Positions 1 to 9,652 of a DNA stretch of 64,000 bases are shown in pieces (positions within the stretch are counted from its first letter, which is position 1; every line of letters begins with the position of its first letter). The notes under the pieces are model-generated. The model was not told the DNA's origin. It was given only the letters and a program-made list of their open reading frames with translations, and ran no database searches. This stretch comes from Calidifontibacter indicus (GTDB taxonomy: Bacteria > Actinomycetota > Actinomycetes > Actinomycetales > Dermatophilaceae), in assembly GCF_003386865.1 (NCBI RefSeq), contig NZ_QTUA01000001.1, forward strand, positions 1,364,001 to 1,428,000, given 5' to 3'. Position numbers and translations under genes: made by a program.

Positions 1-1
1 C

Positions 2-643
2 ACCAAGGACAACACCACGATCATCGACGGTCAGGGTGAGGCCGCCGACGTCGAGGGCCGCGTCAAGGAGCTCAAGGCCGAGATCGAGCGCACCGAGTCC
101 GACTGGGACCGCGAGAAGCTGCAGGAGCGTCTCGCCAAGCTCGCCGGCGGTGTCTGCGTGATCAAGGTCGGCGCGCACACCGAGGTGGAGCTGAAGGAGA
201 AGAAGCACCGCATCGAGGACGCCATCTCCGCCACCCGCGCCGCCATCGAGGAGGGCATCGTCGCCGGCGGTGGTTCCGCGCTGGTGCATGCCGTCTCCGT
301 GCTCGACAAGCTCGAGCTCGACGGTGACGAGGCCACCGGTGCCAACGTCGTGCGCAAGGCCGCTGCCGAGCCGCTGCGGTGGATCGCCGAGAACGCCGGT
401 CTCGAGGGCTACGTCGCGGTGTCGAAGGTCGGTGAGCTGGAGGCCGGCAACGGTCTCAACGCCGCCACCGGTGAGTACGGCGACCTGATCAAGGCCGGTG
501 TCATCGACCCGGTCAAGGTCACCCGCTCGGCGCTGCGCAACGCCGCCTCGATCGCGTCGATGGTGCTCACCACCGACACCCTCGTAGTGGAGAAGAAGGA
601 AGAGGAAGAGCCCGCGGCCGCCGGTCACGGACACGCCCACTGA
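2..643 (+). CDS. groEL1: 60 kDa chaperonin GroEL1, C-terminal part (5' truncated by window edge)
   Basis: ATP-dependent protein-folding chaperonin subunit of the cytoplasmic GroEL/GroES ring. Only the last 213 residues are present. The reading frame is open from base 2 and begins [10 protein letters not shown], a GroEL apical/intermediate-domain landmark, followed by the equatorial-domain segment with [12 protein letters not shown] and [10 protein letters not shown]. The tail ends AAAGHGHAH, i.e. histidine-rich, which in actinobacteria marks the GroEL1 type rather than the Gly-Met tailed GroEL2. It is followed by a strong hairpin terminator and then sigD, the same neighbourhood as in Mycobacterium. 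The family assignment is near certain; the paralogue call rests on the tail and context. Confidence 0.97.
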   Translation, partial: TKDNTTIIDGQGEAADVEGRVKELKAEIERTESDWDREKLQERLAKLAGGVCVIKVGAHTEVELKEKKHRIEDAISATRAAIEEGIVAGGGSALVHAVSVLDKLELDGDEATGANVVRKAAAEPLRWIAENAGLEGYVAVSKVGELEAGNGLNAATGEYGDLIKAGVIDPVKVTRSALRNAASIASMVLTTDTLVVEKKEEEEPAAAGHGHAH

Positions 644-673
644 GTTCTCGTCCGAACCATCACCAGATGGCAC

Positions 674-705
674 GGTGCCCCGGTTCCTCCTGGAGCCGGG
701 GCACC
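674..705 (+). terminator. groEL1 terminator hairpin
   Basis: 14-bp arms (674-687 and 692-705, one wobble pair) around the 4-nt loop TCCT, 30 bp after the groEL1 stop. There is no clear U-tract, as is common in high-GC actinobacteria. Confidence 0.75.
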
Positions 706-898
706 GCGCGTTTCCGGCAGCTTTCCGGCAGCCTGTCCGACAAGGTGCTCCGGCCGCATTTGACCGTCGGGGTGGGCGGGTGCTTACTCTGGACAGCGCA
801 CCGGACGAACCTGGTGAGCGCTCGCGAGCGAGCGTCCGGTGGCGCAACCAGCGCGACGAACGACACGAAATCCGACGATCGATACGGGGGAGGGCGAC

Positions 899-1534
899 TT
901 GCGAGATTCCTCGAACGCCGCCCATGTACCTGTAACGAATTGGGCTGAGCGCCCGATGTCTCCATCGGACGCGCAGATCCCCCTGCGTGATCTGGCTGCC
1001 GAAGCACGCGCCGGGAACGACGCGGCTGCAGCCACCTTGATGGCCGGTGTCCATCAGATCGCACTGCGATATGCCCGAGCGCGGCTCGGGCGATTCTCTG
1101 CGACCTCGGACGCCGCCGCCGACGTAGCCCAGGAGGTGTGTGTGGCCGTTCTCGCCGCCCTACCCCGCTATGTCGACAGGGGTGCGCCGTTCGAGGCGTT
1201 CGTCTACCGCATCGCCTCCCACAAGGTCGCCGACGCCCAGCGCGGCGTGATGCGCGGAGCCGTTCCGACCGACGAGGTGCCTGAGCAGGAAGACACCGGC
1301 CTCACCCCGGAGCAGCATGCGCTCGAGGCCCACAGCAGCGCCGAGATCAACAGTTACCTCGACCGGCTCAACGACCAGCAGCGCGAGATCATCACCCTGC
1401 GTGTGGCCGTCGGCATGTCGGCCGAGGAGACCGCGGCGGCGCTCGACATGACTCCCGGCGCGGTGCGGGTCGCCCAGCACCGCGCACTCGCCAAACTCCG
1501 CAAACTCATGAGCGAGGACGGTCGTGACTCGTGA
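899..1534 (+). CDS. sigD: RNA polymerase sigma factor SigD (ECF-type)
   Basis: Alternative sigma factor that directs RNA polymerase to a stress/stationary-phase regulon. Region 2 is visible in the DVAQEVCVAVLAALPRY and FVYRIASHKVADAQR segments. Region 4 is visible in QQREIITLRVAVGMSAEETA followed by the helix-turn-helix GAVRVAQHRAL. I chose the TTG at 899 because GGAGG (889-893) lies 5 nt upstream. An ATG at 956 without a good ribosome site, or one at 839, are alternatives that change only the non-conserved N-terminus. The stop overlaps the start of the putative anti-sigma gene by 4 nt (GTGA), so the two are translationally coupled. Identity is supported by the synteny groEL1 - sigD - rsdA - guaB. 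Confidence 0.9.
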   Translation: MRDSSNAAHVPVTNWAERPMSPSDAQIPLRDLAAEARAGNDAAAATLMAGVHQIALRYARARLGRFSATSDAAADVAQEVCVAVLAALPRYVDRGAPFEAFVYRIASHKVADAQRGVMRGAVPTDEVPEQEDTGLTPEQHALEAHSSAEINSYLDRLNDQQREIITLRVAVGMSAEETAAALDMTPGAVRVAQHRALAKLRKLMSEDGRDS

Positions 1535-2619
1535 CCCCTCGACTCGATGACATCCGACGCGACGACGACTGGCTCGATGGGCTCGGCTCCCGCCGAGATG
1601 TCGACGGCGACGAGGCGATCAAGCTCCTCGCGCAGTGGGTCGACGCGATCGACCACGTGCCTGCGTCGGCGCAGACCCATCCCTCGGCCGCGCAAACCGG
1701 TCGCTACGCCCGCCGCGGCCTGTCGCTGAAGGGCGTCCGTCGCGTCGCCTCCGTGTCGGGTATCGCGATCGCCGCGATCTCGGTCAGCTCCGTCGCCGCC
1801 GCGGTGAGCGGCACCTCGGTGCCGGGATTCCGCGAACTCGGCACTGTCACCCGGGGGCTCGTCGGCAACAGCGGCCTGCCGCAGTCGACCACCGCGTCCG
1901 GACTCGCCGGCGAGATTGCCACCAGCAGCAGCACGAGCCGTGTCGGATCGACCTCGTCCGGCGACCGGCCCTTCTCGTCCGCGAACTCCTCCGATTCCAC
2001 CGAGGGGTTGTCGGAGCGGCCCGACCGGACGTCGCGTGAGCGGGACGGCTCGGCGTCGCGCAGCGACGACCCGACCCGGGTCTCCACGCGCAGCACGAAC
2101 CAGTGGCTCTGGACCGGCACCCGTTGGGTGCCGGCGCCGCACAGCACGTCGGACGCCACGACCCGCGGCACCGGGTCGGTGCCCTCAAGCACCCGGTCGG
2201 CAACGCCGCCCGCCGCCACGGGCACGACCAAGGACAACGCGTCGAGCACGAAGACGACCAAGACGCCGTCCGCCACGACGACCACCCGCACGACGACCCC
2301 GACGACGTCCGATCCGTCGTCGACCAAGCCGACGACGGCGACGCCCCGTGCGACGACGGACGCGTCGACCAGCACCACGACGCACCGTGCGCGCCCGACG
2401 AACACCAACCGCCCGACGAACACCAACCGCCCGACGCAGACGCCGTCGCGCACCGGCGAGCCCTCGTCGAGCACCCTCGGCGTCGGCAGCGTGACCGGCA
2501 GCGTGAGCAGTGGCATCACCAGCACCGACAGCACTGCTTCTGCGGCGCCCACGCTGCCGCTGCCCCCCGGCGCGAGCCTGCCCGGCACCACCGAGGCCAC
2601 CCAAACGGACCAGGGCTGA
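1531..2619 (+). CDS. rsdA: anti-sigma-D factor RsdA-like membrane protein
   Basis: Predicted membrane anti-sigma factor that sequesters SigD. The first ~45 residues contain DDIRRDDDWLDGL and an acidic LLAQWVDAID helix, resembling the sigma-D-binding region of RsdA. A single hydrophobic segment follows at about residues 70-92. The remaining ~270 residues are a Ser/Thr/Pro-rich, low-complexity extracellular stalk with repeated TNRPT units. The 362-residue length and the topology (short cytoplasmic binding domain, one membrane span, long outer tail) fit RsdA, whose release depends on proteolysis of its cytoplasmic part. It begins inside the sigD stop codon. The assignment rests on motif plus position; the extracellular tail is not conserved in sequence. 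Confidence 0.82.
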   Translation: MTPRLDDIRRDDDWLDGLGSRRDVDGDEAIKLLAQWVDAIDHVPASAQTHPSAAQTGRYARRGLSLKGVRRVASVSGIAIAAISVSSVAAAVSGTSVPGFRELGTVTRGLVGNSGLPQSTTASGLAGEIATSSSTSRVGSTSSGDRPFSSANSSDSTEGLSERPDRTSRERDGSASRSDDPTRVSTRSTNQWLWTGTRWVPAPHSTSDATTRGTGSVPSSTRSATPPAATGTTKDNASSTKTTKTPSATTTTRTTTPTTSDPSSTKPTTATPRATTDASTSTTTHRARPTNTNRPTNTNRPTQTPSRTGEPSSSTLGVGSVTGSVSSGITSTDSTASAAPTLPLPPGASLPGTTEATQTDQG

Positions 2620-2638
2620 GGCACTGCCTCGGCGGCTT

Positions 2639-4177
<1,539 letters not shown>

Positions 4178-4195
4178 GTTCGTCCGACTCACGCA

Positions 4196-4235
4196 CGAAG
4201 CCGGCCGGTGACCAAGTGGTCGCCGGCCGGCTTCG
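4196..4235. terminator. bidirectional terminator between guaB and the secreted protein gene
   Basis: 19-bp arms (4196-4214 and 4217-4235, one wobble) with a 2-nt loop lie between two convergent genes. Confidence 0.8.
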
Positions 4236-4249
4236 CCTGGGTTCCTCGC

Positions 4250-5707
4250 TCAGTCGCGGCGGCGCAGTCGTCCGGCGACGTATGCGGCACCCAGTGCCAG
4301 CGCGGCGGCGCCACCACCGAGCAGCCCGAGGGCCGAGCCGTTGTCACCGGACGGGCCGTCCGTCACGACAGGAGGACCGGTGACGGTGCTGGTCACGCCA
4401 CCGGTGGTCGTGCTGGTCGAGGTTGCCGTGGTCGAACTCGTCGGGGAGCTCGTCGGGGAGCTCGTCGGGGAACTCGTCGGGGAGCTCGTCGGCGACTGGG
4501 TGGCCCCCGGAACAGCAGGAAGCAGGACCGTGCGGGTCACGGTCTTGGCCGCCACCCCGTCGGCGGTGACGGTGATCGAGTACGTGACGGTGCGGGCCGT
4601 CGCCTGCGGTGCGGCGGTCACGTTCCAGGTGACCTGCCGGTCGGCGGCTCCGGAGGCGATGGTGCCGACCGTGACCGGGTTGGGTGAGCTCGAGGTGAGC
4701 TCAGGCGGCAGATTGAGTGTCACCCGCACGTTGGACAGGTTGGTGCTGCCGGCGTTGGCGATGGTGCCCACCACATCGAACGGGTTCGGGGTGTAGTTCG
4801 AATCCTGGAGCGACAGCTGGGTCGGGCCGGTGAGGCCGACGTTCAAGGCGCCCTGGGTGTTGGCGGTGGCATCGCCGACGCCGTACGCGTAGGCGACGGT
4901 GCGCGAGGCGCCCGGAGCAAGGGACGTCGGGTCGAAGTAGACGAGGAACGAGGTGTCGTTCATCTGCCGTGAGGTGGACGTCGTGTAGTCCCAGGCGCTG
5001 TTGACCGCGGAGGACCATTCGGCACTCTTGACGACATTCGGACGGGTGAGGCCGGCACCGGAGAAACGCGCCTCACCGACCTGGTCGGTGCTCGCAAGAT
5101 TTCGGAAGACGGTGAACGAGGAGGGCACAGCGGCGCCAGACCAGGTGTTCTCGTTGGTCACCGGGCCGACGCCCGGCACCCGGAACGGAGCGCCGTCGTT
5201 GTCGCCGATCATCGTGTCCATCAGCGCGCGGGCGCCGACAGACTTCGTGGTGGTGCTGACGTTCTTCAAGGTGTAGCTGATCAGCGCCGTGTTGGCACGA
5301 CCCGTCGTCGGGCTCACCATCGGTGTAACGCGCTGGGTGACCTCGATGCCGTTGATCGTGGCGACCGACTGGCTGCCGCCGCCGACTGCGGAGGTGACGA
5401 CGGAGGCTGCCTGGAACCGCGTGTTCACACCGTCGACCCGGATCGTTGTCGGGCTCGACCACGGCGAACTCGGCCAGGCGAAGCTCAGGCGGTAGGCGTT
5501 GCTCGAGCCGGGGTTGGCGCCCAGGTTGAAGAACCCGTCGCTGCCGGTGTTGATGCCCAGCAGCGAGTTGCCACCGGAAACGGCGACGCGATGCGGCACC
5601 GAAGGCGCCTTGCCGCCGCCGGGGTCGGCAGTGGCCTGGCCGGCGAGGCCCGTGCCAGTGAGTGCGGTGAGTGTCGTGACGGCGAGCAGAGCCATGGAGC
5701 GGCGCAT
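4250..5707 (-). CDS. secreted, C-terminally membrane-anchored repeat-tailed surface protein
   Basis: Unrecognised surface protein of 485 residues. The N-terminus is a Sec signal peptide (MRRSMALLAVTT..., cleavage near ATADPGG). A ~300-residue domain of unknown fold follows. Next is an immunoglobulin-like segment around residues 320-410 (VVGTIANAGSTNLSNVRVTL... VTYSITVTADG) resembling DUF11/CARDB modules. A Ser/Pro/Thr stalk then contains tandem SPTS units, and the C-terminus is one transmembrane helix ending GRLRRRD. No LPXTG sorting motif is present. The start at 5707 was chosen because it begins the signal peptide and follows AGGGGAAA. Longer readings start inside the neighbouring insertion sequence. 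The IS end lies only 10 bp upstream of the ATG, so the native promoter has been separated from the gene. Confidence 0.75.
   Translation of the reverse strand: MRRSMALLAVTTLTALTGTGLAGQATADPGGGKAPSVPHRVAVSGGNSLLGINTGSDGFFNLGANPGSSNAYRLSFAWPSSPWSSPTTIRVDGVNTRFQAASVVTSAVGGGSQSVATINGIEVTQRVTPMVSPTTGRANTALISYTLKNVSTTTKSVGARALMDTMIGDNDGAPFRVPGVGPVTNENTWSGAAVPSSFTVFRNLASTDQVGEARFSGAGLTRPNVVKSAEWSSAVNSAWDYTTSTSRQMNDTSFLVYFDPTSLAPGASRTVAYAYGVGDATANTQGALNVGLTGPTQLSLQDSNYTPNPFDVVGTIANAGSTNLSNVRVTLNLPPELTSSSPNPVTVGTIASGAADRQVTWNVTAAPQATARTVTYSITVTADGVAAKTVTRTVLLPAVPGATQSPTSSPTSSPTSSPTSSPTSSTTATSTSTTTGGVTSTVTGPPVVTDGPSGDNGSALGLLGGGAAALALGAAYVAGRLRRRD
4439..4498 (-). repeat. 12-bp tandem repeat encoding SPTS units
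   Basis: About five near-identical copies of GTCGGGGAGCTC lie inside the surface-protein gene and encode a Ser-Pro-Thr-Ser stalk. Such arrays change copy number by slippage. Confidence 0.85.
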
Positions 5708-5717
5708 GAAGATTTCC

Positions 5718-5740
5718 CCTAGCCTCGAGATTTCATCGGG
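5718..5740 (+). repeat. left terminal inverted repeat of the IS
   Basis: Matches the reverse complement of 7417-7439 at 21 of 23 positions. Confidence 0.85.
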
Positions 5741-5774
5741 TGTCGGTGTCGACGGCCGTGTTGTGAACTGAAAA

Positions 5775-5836
5775 GTGCTCCTGACCTGGGACGATAGGTG
5801 TTGCGAAGCAACTATCGGAACCAGTTCGAGGAGCAC
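5775..5836 (+). promoter_or_regulatory. RNA structure masking the transposase ribosome site
   Basis: GTGCTCC (5775-5781) is complementary to GGAGCAC (5830-5836), which contains the only Shine-Dalgarno-like sequence before the transposase GTG at 5844. Between them lies a second hairpin (5793-5816, loop GAA). Transcripts entering from outside the IS would fold so as to hide the ribosome site. This is inferred from sequence complementarity only. Confidence 0.5.
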
Positions 5837-5843
5837 CTTCCAG

Positions 5844-7265
5844 GTGAAGAAGACTACCGGGTTCTACCCGTCTGTTCAGGTCGACACGGCACCGGTGTCG
5901 GCGGCTGGTTCGGCGGGCGGGGTGTTGCTGACCACGGCCGCGGAGGTGACGGGTCTGTCCCCGGCGATGGCGCGGGCTCTGGATGGGTGGCGCAAGCCGG
6001 CGGCGGTGCATCACCCGGCCAAGGTGCTCACCGACCTGGCCGTGACGCTGGCGCTCGGCGGTGACTGCCTGGCGGACGCGGCAGTGATCCGGTCCGAGGC
6101 CGACGTGTACGGACCGGTTGGATCCGAGGCAACGATCTCTCGCACGATTACCGCGTTGGCCGCGGACGCCCACCGCGTGTTGAAGCAGGTGGCGGCCGCA
6201 CGACGTGCCGCCCGTGCCCGCGCGTGGGCGCTGGCCGGTGAGCGCGCACCGACCCACGGTGTGACCGCCACCGATCCGTTGATCGTGGACCTGGACGCCA
6301 CGCTGATCACCGCGCACTCGGACAAGGAAGAAGCCAAGCCCACGTTCAAGAAAGGCTTCGGGTTCCACCCGTTGTGTGCGTTCGTGGACCACGGCCCGGA
6401 CGGGACCGGTGAACCATTGGCGATGCAGTTGCGGCCGGGTAACGCCGGCTCCAACACCGCCGCCGACCACATCCAGGTCACCCGGGACGCGCTCAAACAG
6501 CTGCCCGGGATCAACCCGGCCCGGCCGGGCCGCAAGGTGCTGATCCGCACCGACGGCGGCGGCGGAACCCAGGAGTACACCAGGTGGCTTGCCCGCCGGG
6601 GTGTTTCGTACTCGGTCGGGTTCACCCTGCCCGCGTGCCTGCCCGAGCTGTACCGGCTGATCCCGGCCAAGGCGTGGCAGGCAGCACTGAACGCCGATGG
6701 CGAGGTCCGCGAAGGCGCGGACGTGGTCGAACTGACCGGCCTGCTCACGTTCCGCGGTCTGTTGTCCGGCTGGCCGGCAGGGATGCGGGTCATCGTGCGC
6801 CGGGAACGACCCCACCCCGGAGCGCAGTTGCGGTTCGACGACGTCGACGGGTACCGGTTGACCGCGTTCGCGACCAACACCACCCGCGGGCAACTGGCGA
6901 ACCTGGAGTTGCGGCACCGGCGGCGGGCGCGGTGTGAGGACCGGATCCGGATCGCGAAGGACACCGGGCTGCGGAACTTGCCGCTGAAAGGGTTCACCGC
7001 CAACCAGATTTGGTGCGCCATCGTGATGCTCGCGGCCGACCTGATCGCCTGGACCCAGCTGATCGGGTTCGACGCCGAGCACGAGGCACGCCGCTGGGAA
7101 CCAAAGAAACTACGGTTACGGGTCTTCACGATCCCGGCCGCTATCGCTCGGCACAGTCGCCGAATCCTGTTGCACATCAAGGAAACCGCAGCAAACGCCG
7201 ACCTCGTGATCACTGCCTGGAAACGACTACACGACCCCGCGCCGGCAGCGACCGCGCCGGGGTGA
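5844..7265 (+). CDS. IS1380-family transposase
   Basis: DDE-type transposase of 473 residues catalysing excision and insertion of the enclosing element. Landmarks are the N-terminal helical DNA-binding part (VLTDLAVTLALGGDCLADAA), the first catalytic Asp in DPLIVDLDATLITAHS, the second in RTDGGGGTQEYTRW, and the C-terminal acidic region with RCEDRIRIAKDTGLRNLP, which is typical of IS1380/IS4-superfamily enzymes. The frame is intact with no internal stop, so the copy may be active. The GTG start is preceded by GGAG about 10 nt upstream, the motif that appears sequestered in the leader hairpin. Confidence 0.93.
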   Translation: MKKTTGFYPSVQVDTAPVSAAGSAGGVLLTTAAEVTGLSPAMARALDGWRKPAAVHHPAKVLTDLAVTLALGGDCLADAAVIRSEADVYGPVGSEATISRTITALAADAHRVLKQVAAARRAARARAWALAGERAPTHGVTATDPLIVDLDATLITAHSDKEEAKPTFKKGFGFHPLCAFVDHGPDGTGEPLAMQLRPGNAGSNTAADHIQVTRDALKQLPGINPARPGRKVLIRTDGGGGTQEYTRWLARRGVSYSVGFTLPACLPELYRLIPAKAWQAALNADGEVREGADVVELTGLLTFRGLLSGWPAGMRVIVRRERPHPGAQLRFDDVDGYRLTAFATNTTRGQLANLELRHRRRARCEDRIRIAKDTGLRNLPLKGFTANQIWCAIVMLAADLIAWTQLIGFDAEHEARRWEPKKLRLRVFTIPAAIARHSRRILLHIKETAANADLVITAWKRLHDPAPAATAPG

Positions 7266-7416
7266 CCACCGGCACCCGTCCCGACGACCCCGCACGACTA
7301 CCGGCCACGTGGAAACCGGCGCCCACCGCGAACGACATCGCGGGGACTTGTCACACCCATCAGGCAGAACCGACACCAGAACCGGCGATCACGCCGTCAA
7401 CGACGGCACACGTCCG

Positions 7417-7439
7417 CCCGATGAAAGATCGAGGCTAGG
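7417..7439 (-). repeat. right terminal inverted repeat of the IS
   Basis: Matches the reverse complement of 5718-5740 at 21 of 23 positions. Confidence 0.85.
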
Positions 7440-7599
7440 TGGTTCGACGACCGATATCTGTCGGCCATACCGCGTCGATGATGGCGCAATCGGGAGTGCC
7501 GTGTCGCACTTTTGCCGGGATTGGTCACCGATTGGAACTACTGATAGGTACAAGAAATATCCAGTAGTGAATCATCCCAGCGAAATCCGTTACGGCGCA

Positions 7600-7620
7600 G
7601 CATTGTCCGCCGAACAATGC
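7600..7620. promoter_or_regulatory. operator-like inverted repeat GCATTGT-N7-ACAATGC
   Basis: Perfect 7-bp arms with a 7-bp spacer end about 21 bp upstream of the lipoprotein -10 hexamer, abutting or overlapping the expected -35 region. This is a suitable position for a dimeric regulator. Confidence 0.4.
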
Positions 7621-7641
7621 CCTTCATTGCGGTCGCGGGCG

Positions 7642-7647
7642 TACCGT
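7642..7647 (+). promoter_or_regulatory. -10 hexamer TACCGT of the lipoprotein gene, leaderless geometry
   Basis: Lies at -12 to -7 relative to the ATG at 7654, with no Shine-Dalgarno sequence. Confidence 0.6.
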
Positions 7648-7653
7648 CGTCAC

Positions 7654-8349
7654 ATGAGCCATCGCGGGGGACTGATCGTTGCAATTTCGGCAGCATTCGC
7701 GCTGAGTGCCTGCAATTCCGGTGACGTTCCGGCTACCGGATCTTCCACGGCGGCCGGCGTGTCGGCGACATCGTCGGTTGTGTCCGATACAACCGCACCG
7801 ACAACGAGTCCGGCTGACACCACGTCCACGACGAGTTCTGTCGCGAGTTGGGAAACCAGTTCTGTGACCAGTTCGGCAACGGGCGAGGTGACGACCACGT
7901 CGGTCCCGCCCGTGGCCACTGGGTCAACGACGACGCGCACCCAACCGTCCGAGACCTCGACAACCCGAACGACGACCTCGACGACAACCCGAACAGCGAC
8001 CAGCACCGCCAGCACCGCCGGCGCGAGACTCGCCTCCGTCTGGGTCGGCGACTGGTACGGCCACACCAGGCGCCTGACGATCACCGCCGACGGTCGCGTG
8101 CACGAGCTCATCTCGTCCGGTTGCTGTCAGCTCTACGCCGACGTGCGCTACCGCCTCCTGCCGACGACCGAGAGGGTCACCGCCGGCGGCCGCAGCATTT
8201 CGCTGGAGGTCACGGCGGTCACCGTCGGCAACGTGCGTGTCGGCCAACGCGGCATGCTGCGGATGAGCGGCAACCAGGTGTTCAGCGGCCCGACCGGGGG
8301 CACGAACTATTGCGGACCGCGCGCAGCCGTGGGTGAGTGCGGAGCCTGA
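7654..8349 (+). CDS. putative lipoprotein of unknown function
   Basis: A 231-residue predicted lipoprotein. The signal sequence ends in the lipobox ALSAC with Cys20 as the lipidated residue. A ~100-residue Thr/Ser-rich linker follows, then a compact C-terminal domain (SVWVGDWYGHTRRLTITADG ... NYCGPRAAVGECGA) with four cysteines that could form two disulphides. The C-terminal domain is not recognised. The start was chosen for the signal peptide and because a -10 hexamer is positioned for a leaderless transcript; the frame is open further upstream but would place the signal sequence internally. It is transcribed toward guaB3 but separated from it by that gene's own promoter. Confidence 0.75.
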   Translation: MSHRGGLIVAISAAFALSACNSGDVPATGSSTAAGVSATSSVVSDTTAPTTSPADTTSTTSSVASWETSSVTSSATGEVTTTSVPPVATGSTTTRTQPSETSTTRTTTSTTTRTATSTASTAGARLASVWVGDWYGHTRRLTITADGRVHELISSGCCQLYADVRYRLLPTTERVTAGGRSISLEVTAVTVGNVRVGQRGMLRMSGNQVFSGPTGGTNYCGPRAAVGECGA

Positions 8350-8396
8350 CCCGTGGTGTGACCGTGGTGTGCAGCCGGGACGAGGGGCCGCCCCGA

Positions 8397-8402
8397 TAAG
8401 CT
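8397..8402 (+). promoter_or_regulatory. -10 hexamer TAAGCT of guaB3, leaderless geometry
   Basis: Lies at -12 to -7 relative to the GTG at 8409, with no Shine-Dalgarno sequence. Confidence 0.6.
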
Positions 8403-8408
8403 CGCCCG

Positions 8409-9530
8409 GTGACTGAGATCGAGATCGGCCGTGGAAAGCGCGGACGCCGCGCATACTCCTTCGACGACATCGCCGTGGTGCCTTCGCGGCGAACCCGCGA
8501 CCCGCACGAGGTGTCGGTCGGGTGGCAGATCGACGCCTACCACTTCGACCTGCCGGTGATGGCGGCGCCGATGGACTCCGTCATGTCGCCAGACTCCGCG
8601 ATCGCCTTCGGTAAGCTCGGCGGCCTTCCGGTGCTCGACCTCGAGGGCCTCTGGACCAGGTACGAGTCGCCCGAACCCCTGCTCGCCGAGATCGCTGCGC
8701 TCGACCCGGCCAACGCCACCGCGCGGATGCGTGAGATCTACAGCGAGCCGATCCGCGAAGACCTGATCCGCCTGCGACTGAAGCAGATCCGCGACTCCGG
8801 GTGCACGGTCGCCGGGGCGCTCTCGCCGCAGCGCACGCAGGAGTTCTGGAAGGCGGTCGTCGACGCGGGCGTCGACCTGTTCGTCATCCGCGGCACGACC
8901 GTGTCGGCCGAGCACGTCAGCGGGCGGGCCGAACCGCTCAACCTCAAGCGGTTCATCTACGAACTCGACGTGCCGGTGATCGTCGGCGGCGTCGCGACCT
9001 ACACCGCCACGTTGCACCTCATGCGCACCGGCGCGGCGGGCGTGCTCGTCGGTTTCGGTGGTGGCGCCGCGCACACGACCCGCCAGACCCTCGGCATCCA
9101 GGTGCCGTTGCCGTCGGCCATCGCCGATGTCGCCGCCGCGCGCCGCGACTACATGGACGAGACCGGCGGACGCTATGTGCACGTCATCGCCGACGGCGGC
9201 ATGGGCACCAGCGGCGACATCGTGAAGGCGGTCGCCTGCGGCGCCGACGCCGTGATGCTCGGCGCGGCCCTGGCCCGCGCCACCGAGGCGCCCGGACGCG
9301 GGTTCCACTGGGGTTCGGAGGCGCACCACTCCGACCTCCCGCGCGGTGAGCGGGTCGAGGTCGGCACGGTCGGTTCGCTCGAGGAGATCCTGGTCGGCCC
9401 CGGCCTGGGCGCCGACGGCACCACCAATGTGATCGGCGCGCTCAAGCGGGCGATGGCCACCACCGGCTACCTCGACCTCAAGGAGTTCCAGCGGGTCGAG
9501 GTCGTCGTGGCACCGCACCAGAAGAGCTGA
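8409..9530 (+). CDS. guaB3: GuaB3-type IMP dehydrogenase family protein
   Basis: Member of the actinobacterial/cyanobacterial GuaB3 branch of the IMPDH/GMP reductase superfamily. It is 373 residues long and lacks the CBS insert present in GuaB. Barrel motifs include AYSFDDIAVVPSRRTRDP near the N-terminus and HVIADGGMGTSGDIVKAVACGADAVMLG for phosphate binding. The position corresponding to the IMPDH catalytic Cys loop is altered (VLVGFGGGAAHTTRQTLG), typical of this subfamily. The substrate has been argued variously to be GMP or other purine nucleotides, so the exact reaction is not assigned here. Synteny guaB - guaB3 - choD - guaA is conserved across actinobacteria. Confidence 0.9.
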   Translation: MTEIEIGRGKRGRRAYSFDDIAVVPSRRTRDPHEVSVGWQIDAYHFDLPVMAAPMDSVMSPDSAIAFGKLGGLPVLDLEGLWTRYESPEPLLAEIAALDPANATARMREIYSEPIREDLIRLRLKQIRDSGCTVAGALSPQRTQEFWKAVVDAGVDLFVIRGTTVSAEHVSGRAEPLNLKRFIYELDVPVIVGGVATYTATLHLMRTGAAGVLVGFGGGAAHTTRQTLGIQVPLPSAIADVAAARRDYMDETGGRYVHVIADGGMGTSGDIVKAVACGADAVMLGAALARATEAPGRGFHWGSEAHHSDLPRGERVEVGTVGSLEEILVGPGLGADGTTNVIGALKRAMATTGYLDLKEFQRVEVVVAPHQKS

Positions 9531-9539
9531 CCACCGGAG

Positions 9540-9599
9540 AATCGGCGTGATGCCGCGCGTTTCGCCGCATCCGGCGAAGCCGTGGGAGTCACGCCGATT
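9540..9599. terminator. long inverted repeat after guaB3
   Basis: Perfect 11-bp arms AATCGGCGTGA (9540-9550) and TCACGCCGATT (9589-9599) enclose an inner TTCGCCG/CGGCGAA hairpin (9561-9578). It begins 9 bp after the guaB3 stop and probably terminates that transcript. Confidence 0.6.
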
Positions 9600-9640
9600 T
9601 CATTCGGCGGTCTCGCGTGACGTAGGACACGTTCAATGCC

Positions 9641-9646
9641 TACTGT
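9641..9646 (+). promoter_or_regulatory. -10 hexamer TACTGT of the semialdehyde dehydrogenase gene, leaderless geometry
   Basis: Lies at -12 to -7 relative to the ATG at 9653. Confidence 0.6.
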
Positions 9647-9652
9647 GGAGTA

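Larger units (their letters stand above)
5718..7439 (+). mobile_element. IS1380-family insertion sequence
   Basis: A complete element of 1722 bp. It has 23-bp imperfect terminal inverted repeats (2 mismatches) enclosing one intact transposase and a ~150-bp non-coding right end. The outermost bases are CCTAGCC on both ends. No obvious target-site duplication is visible: the left flank reads GATTTCC and the right flank TGGTTCG. The IS inserted immediately 5' of the surface-protein start codon. Confidence 0.85.
7440..7653. other. non-coding spacer right of the IS
   Basis: No convincing gene. The segment is noticeably less GC-rich than its surroundings, notably around 7545-7590. Near its right end it holds an inverted repeat and the lipoprotein promoter, annotated separately. 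It may be residual promoter DNA of the gene disrupted by the IS, or imported DNA. Confidence 0.5.

Noticed and set aside
4439-4498. CRISPR or origin iterons
   Set aside because: 12-bp tandem units encode SPTS in a cell-surface stalk.
5708-5836. Longer start for the surface protein inside the IS
   Set aside because: It would put the signal peptide internally and use IS sequence; the frame is open by chance.
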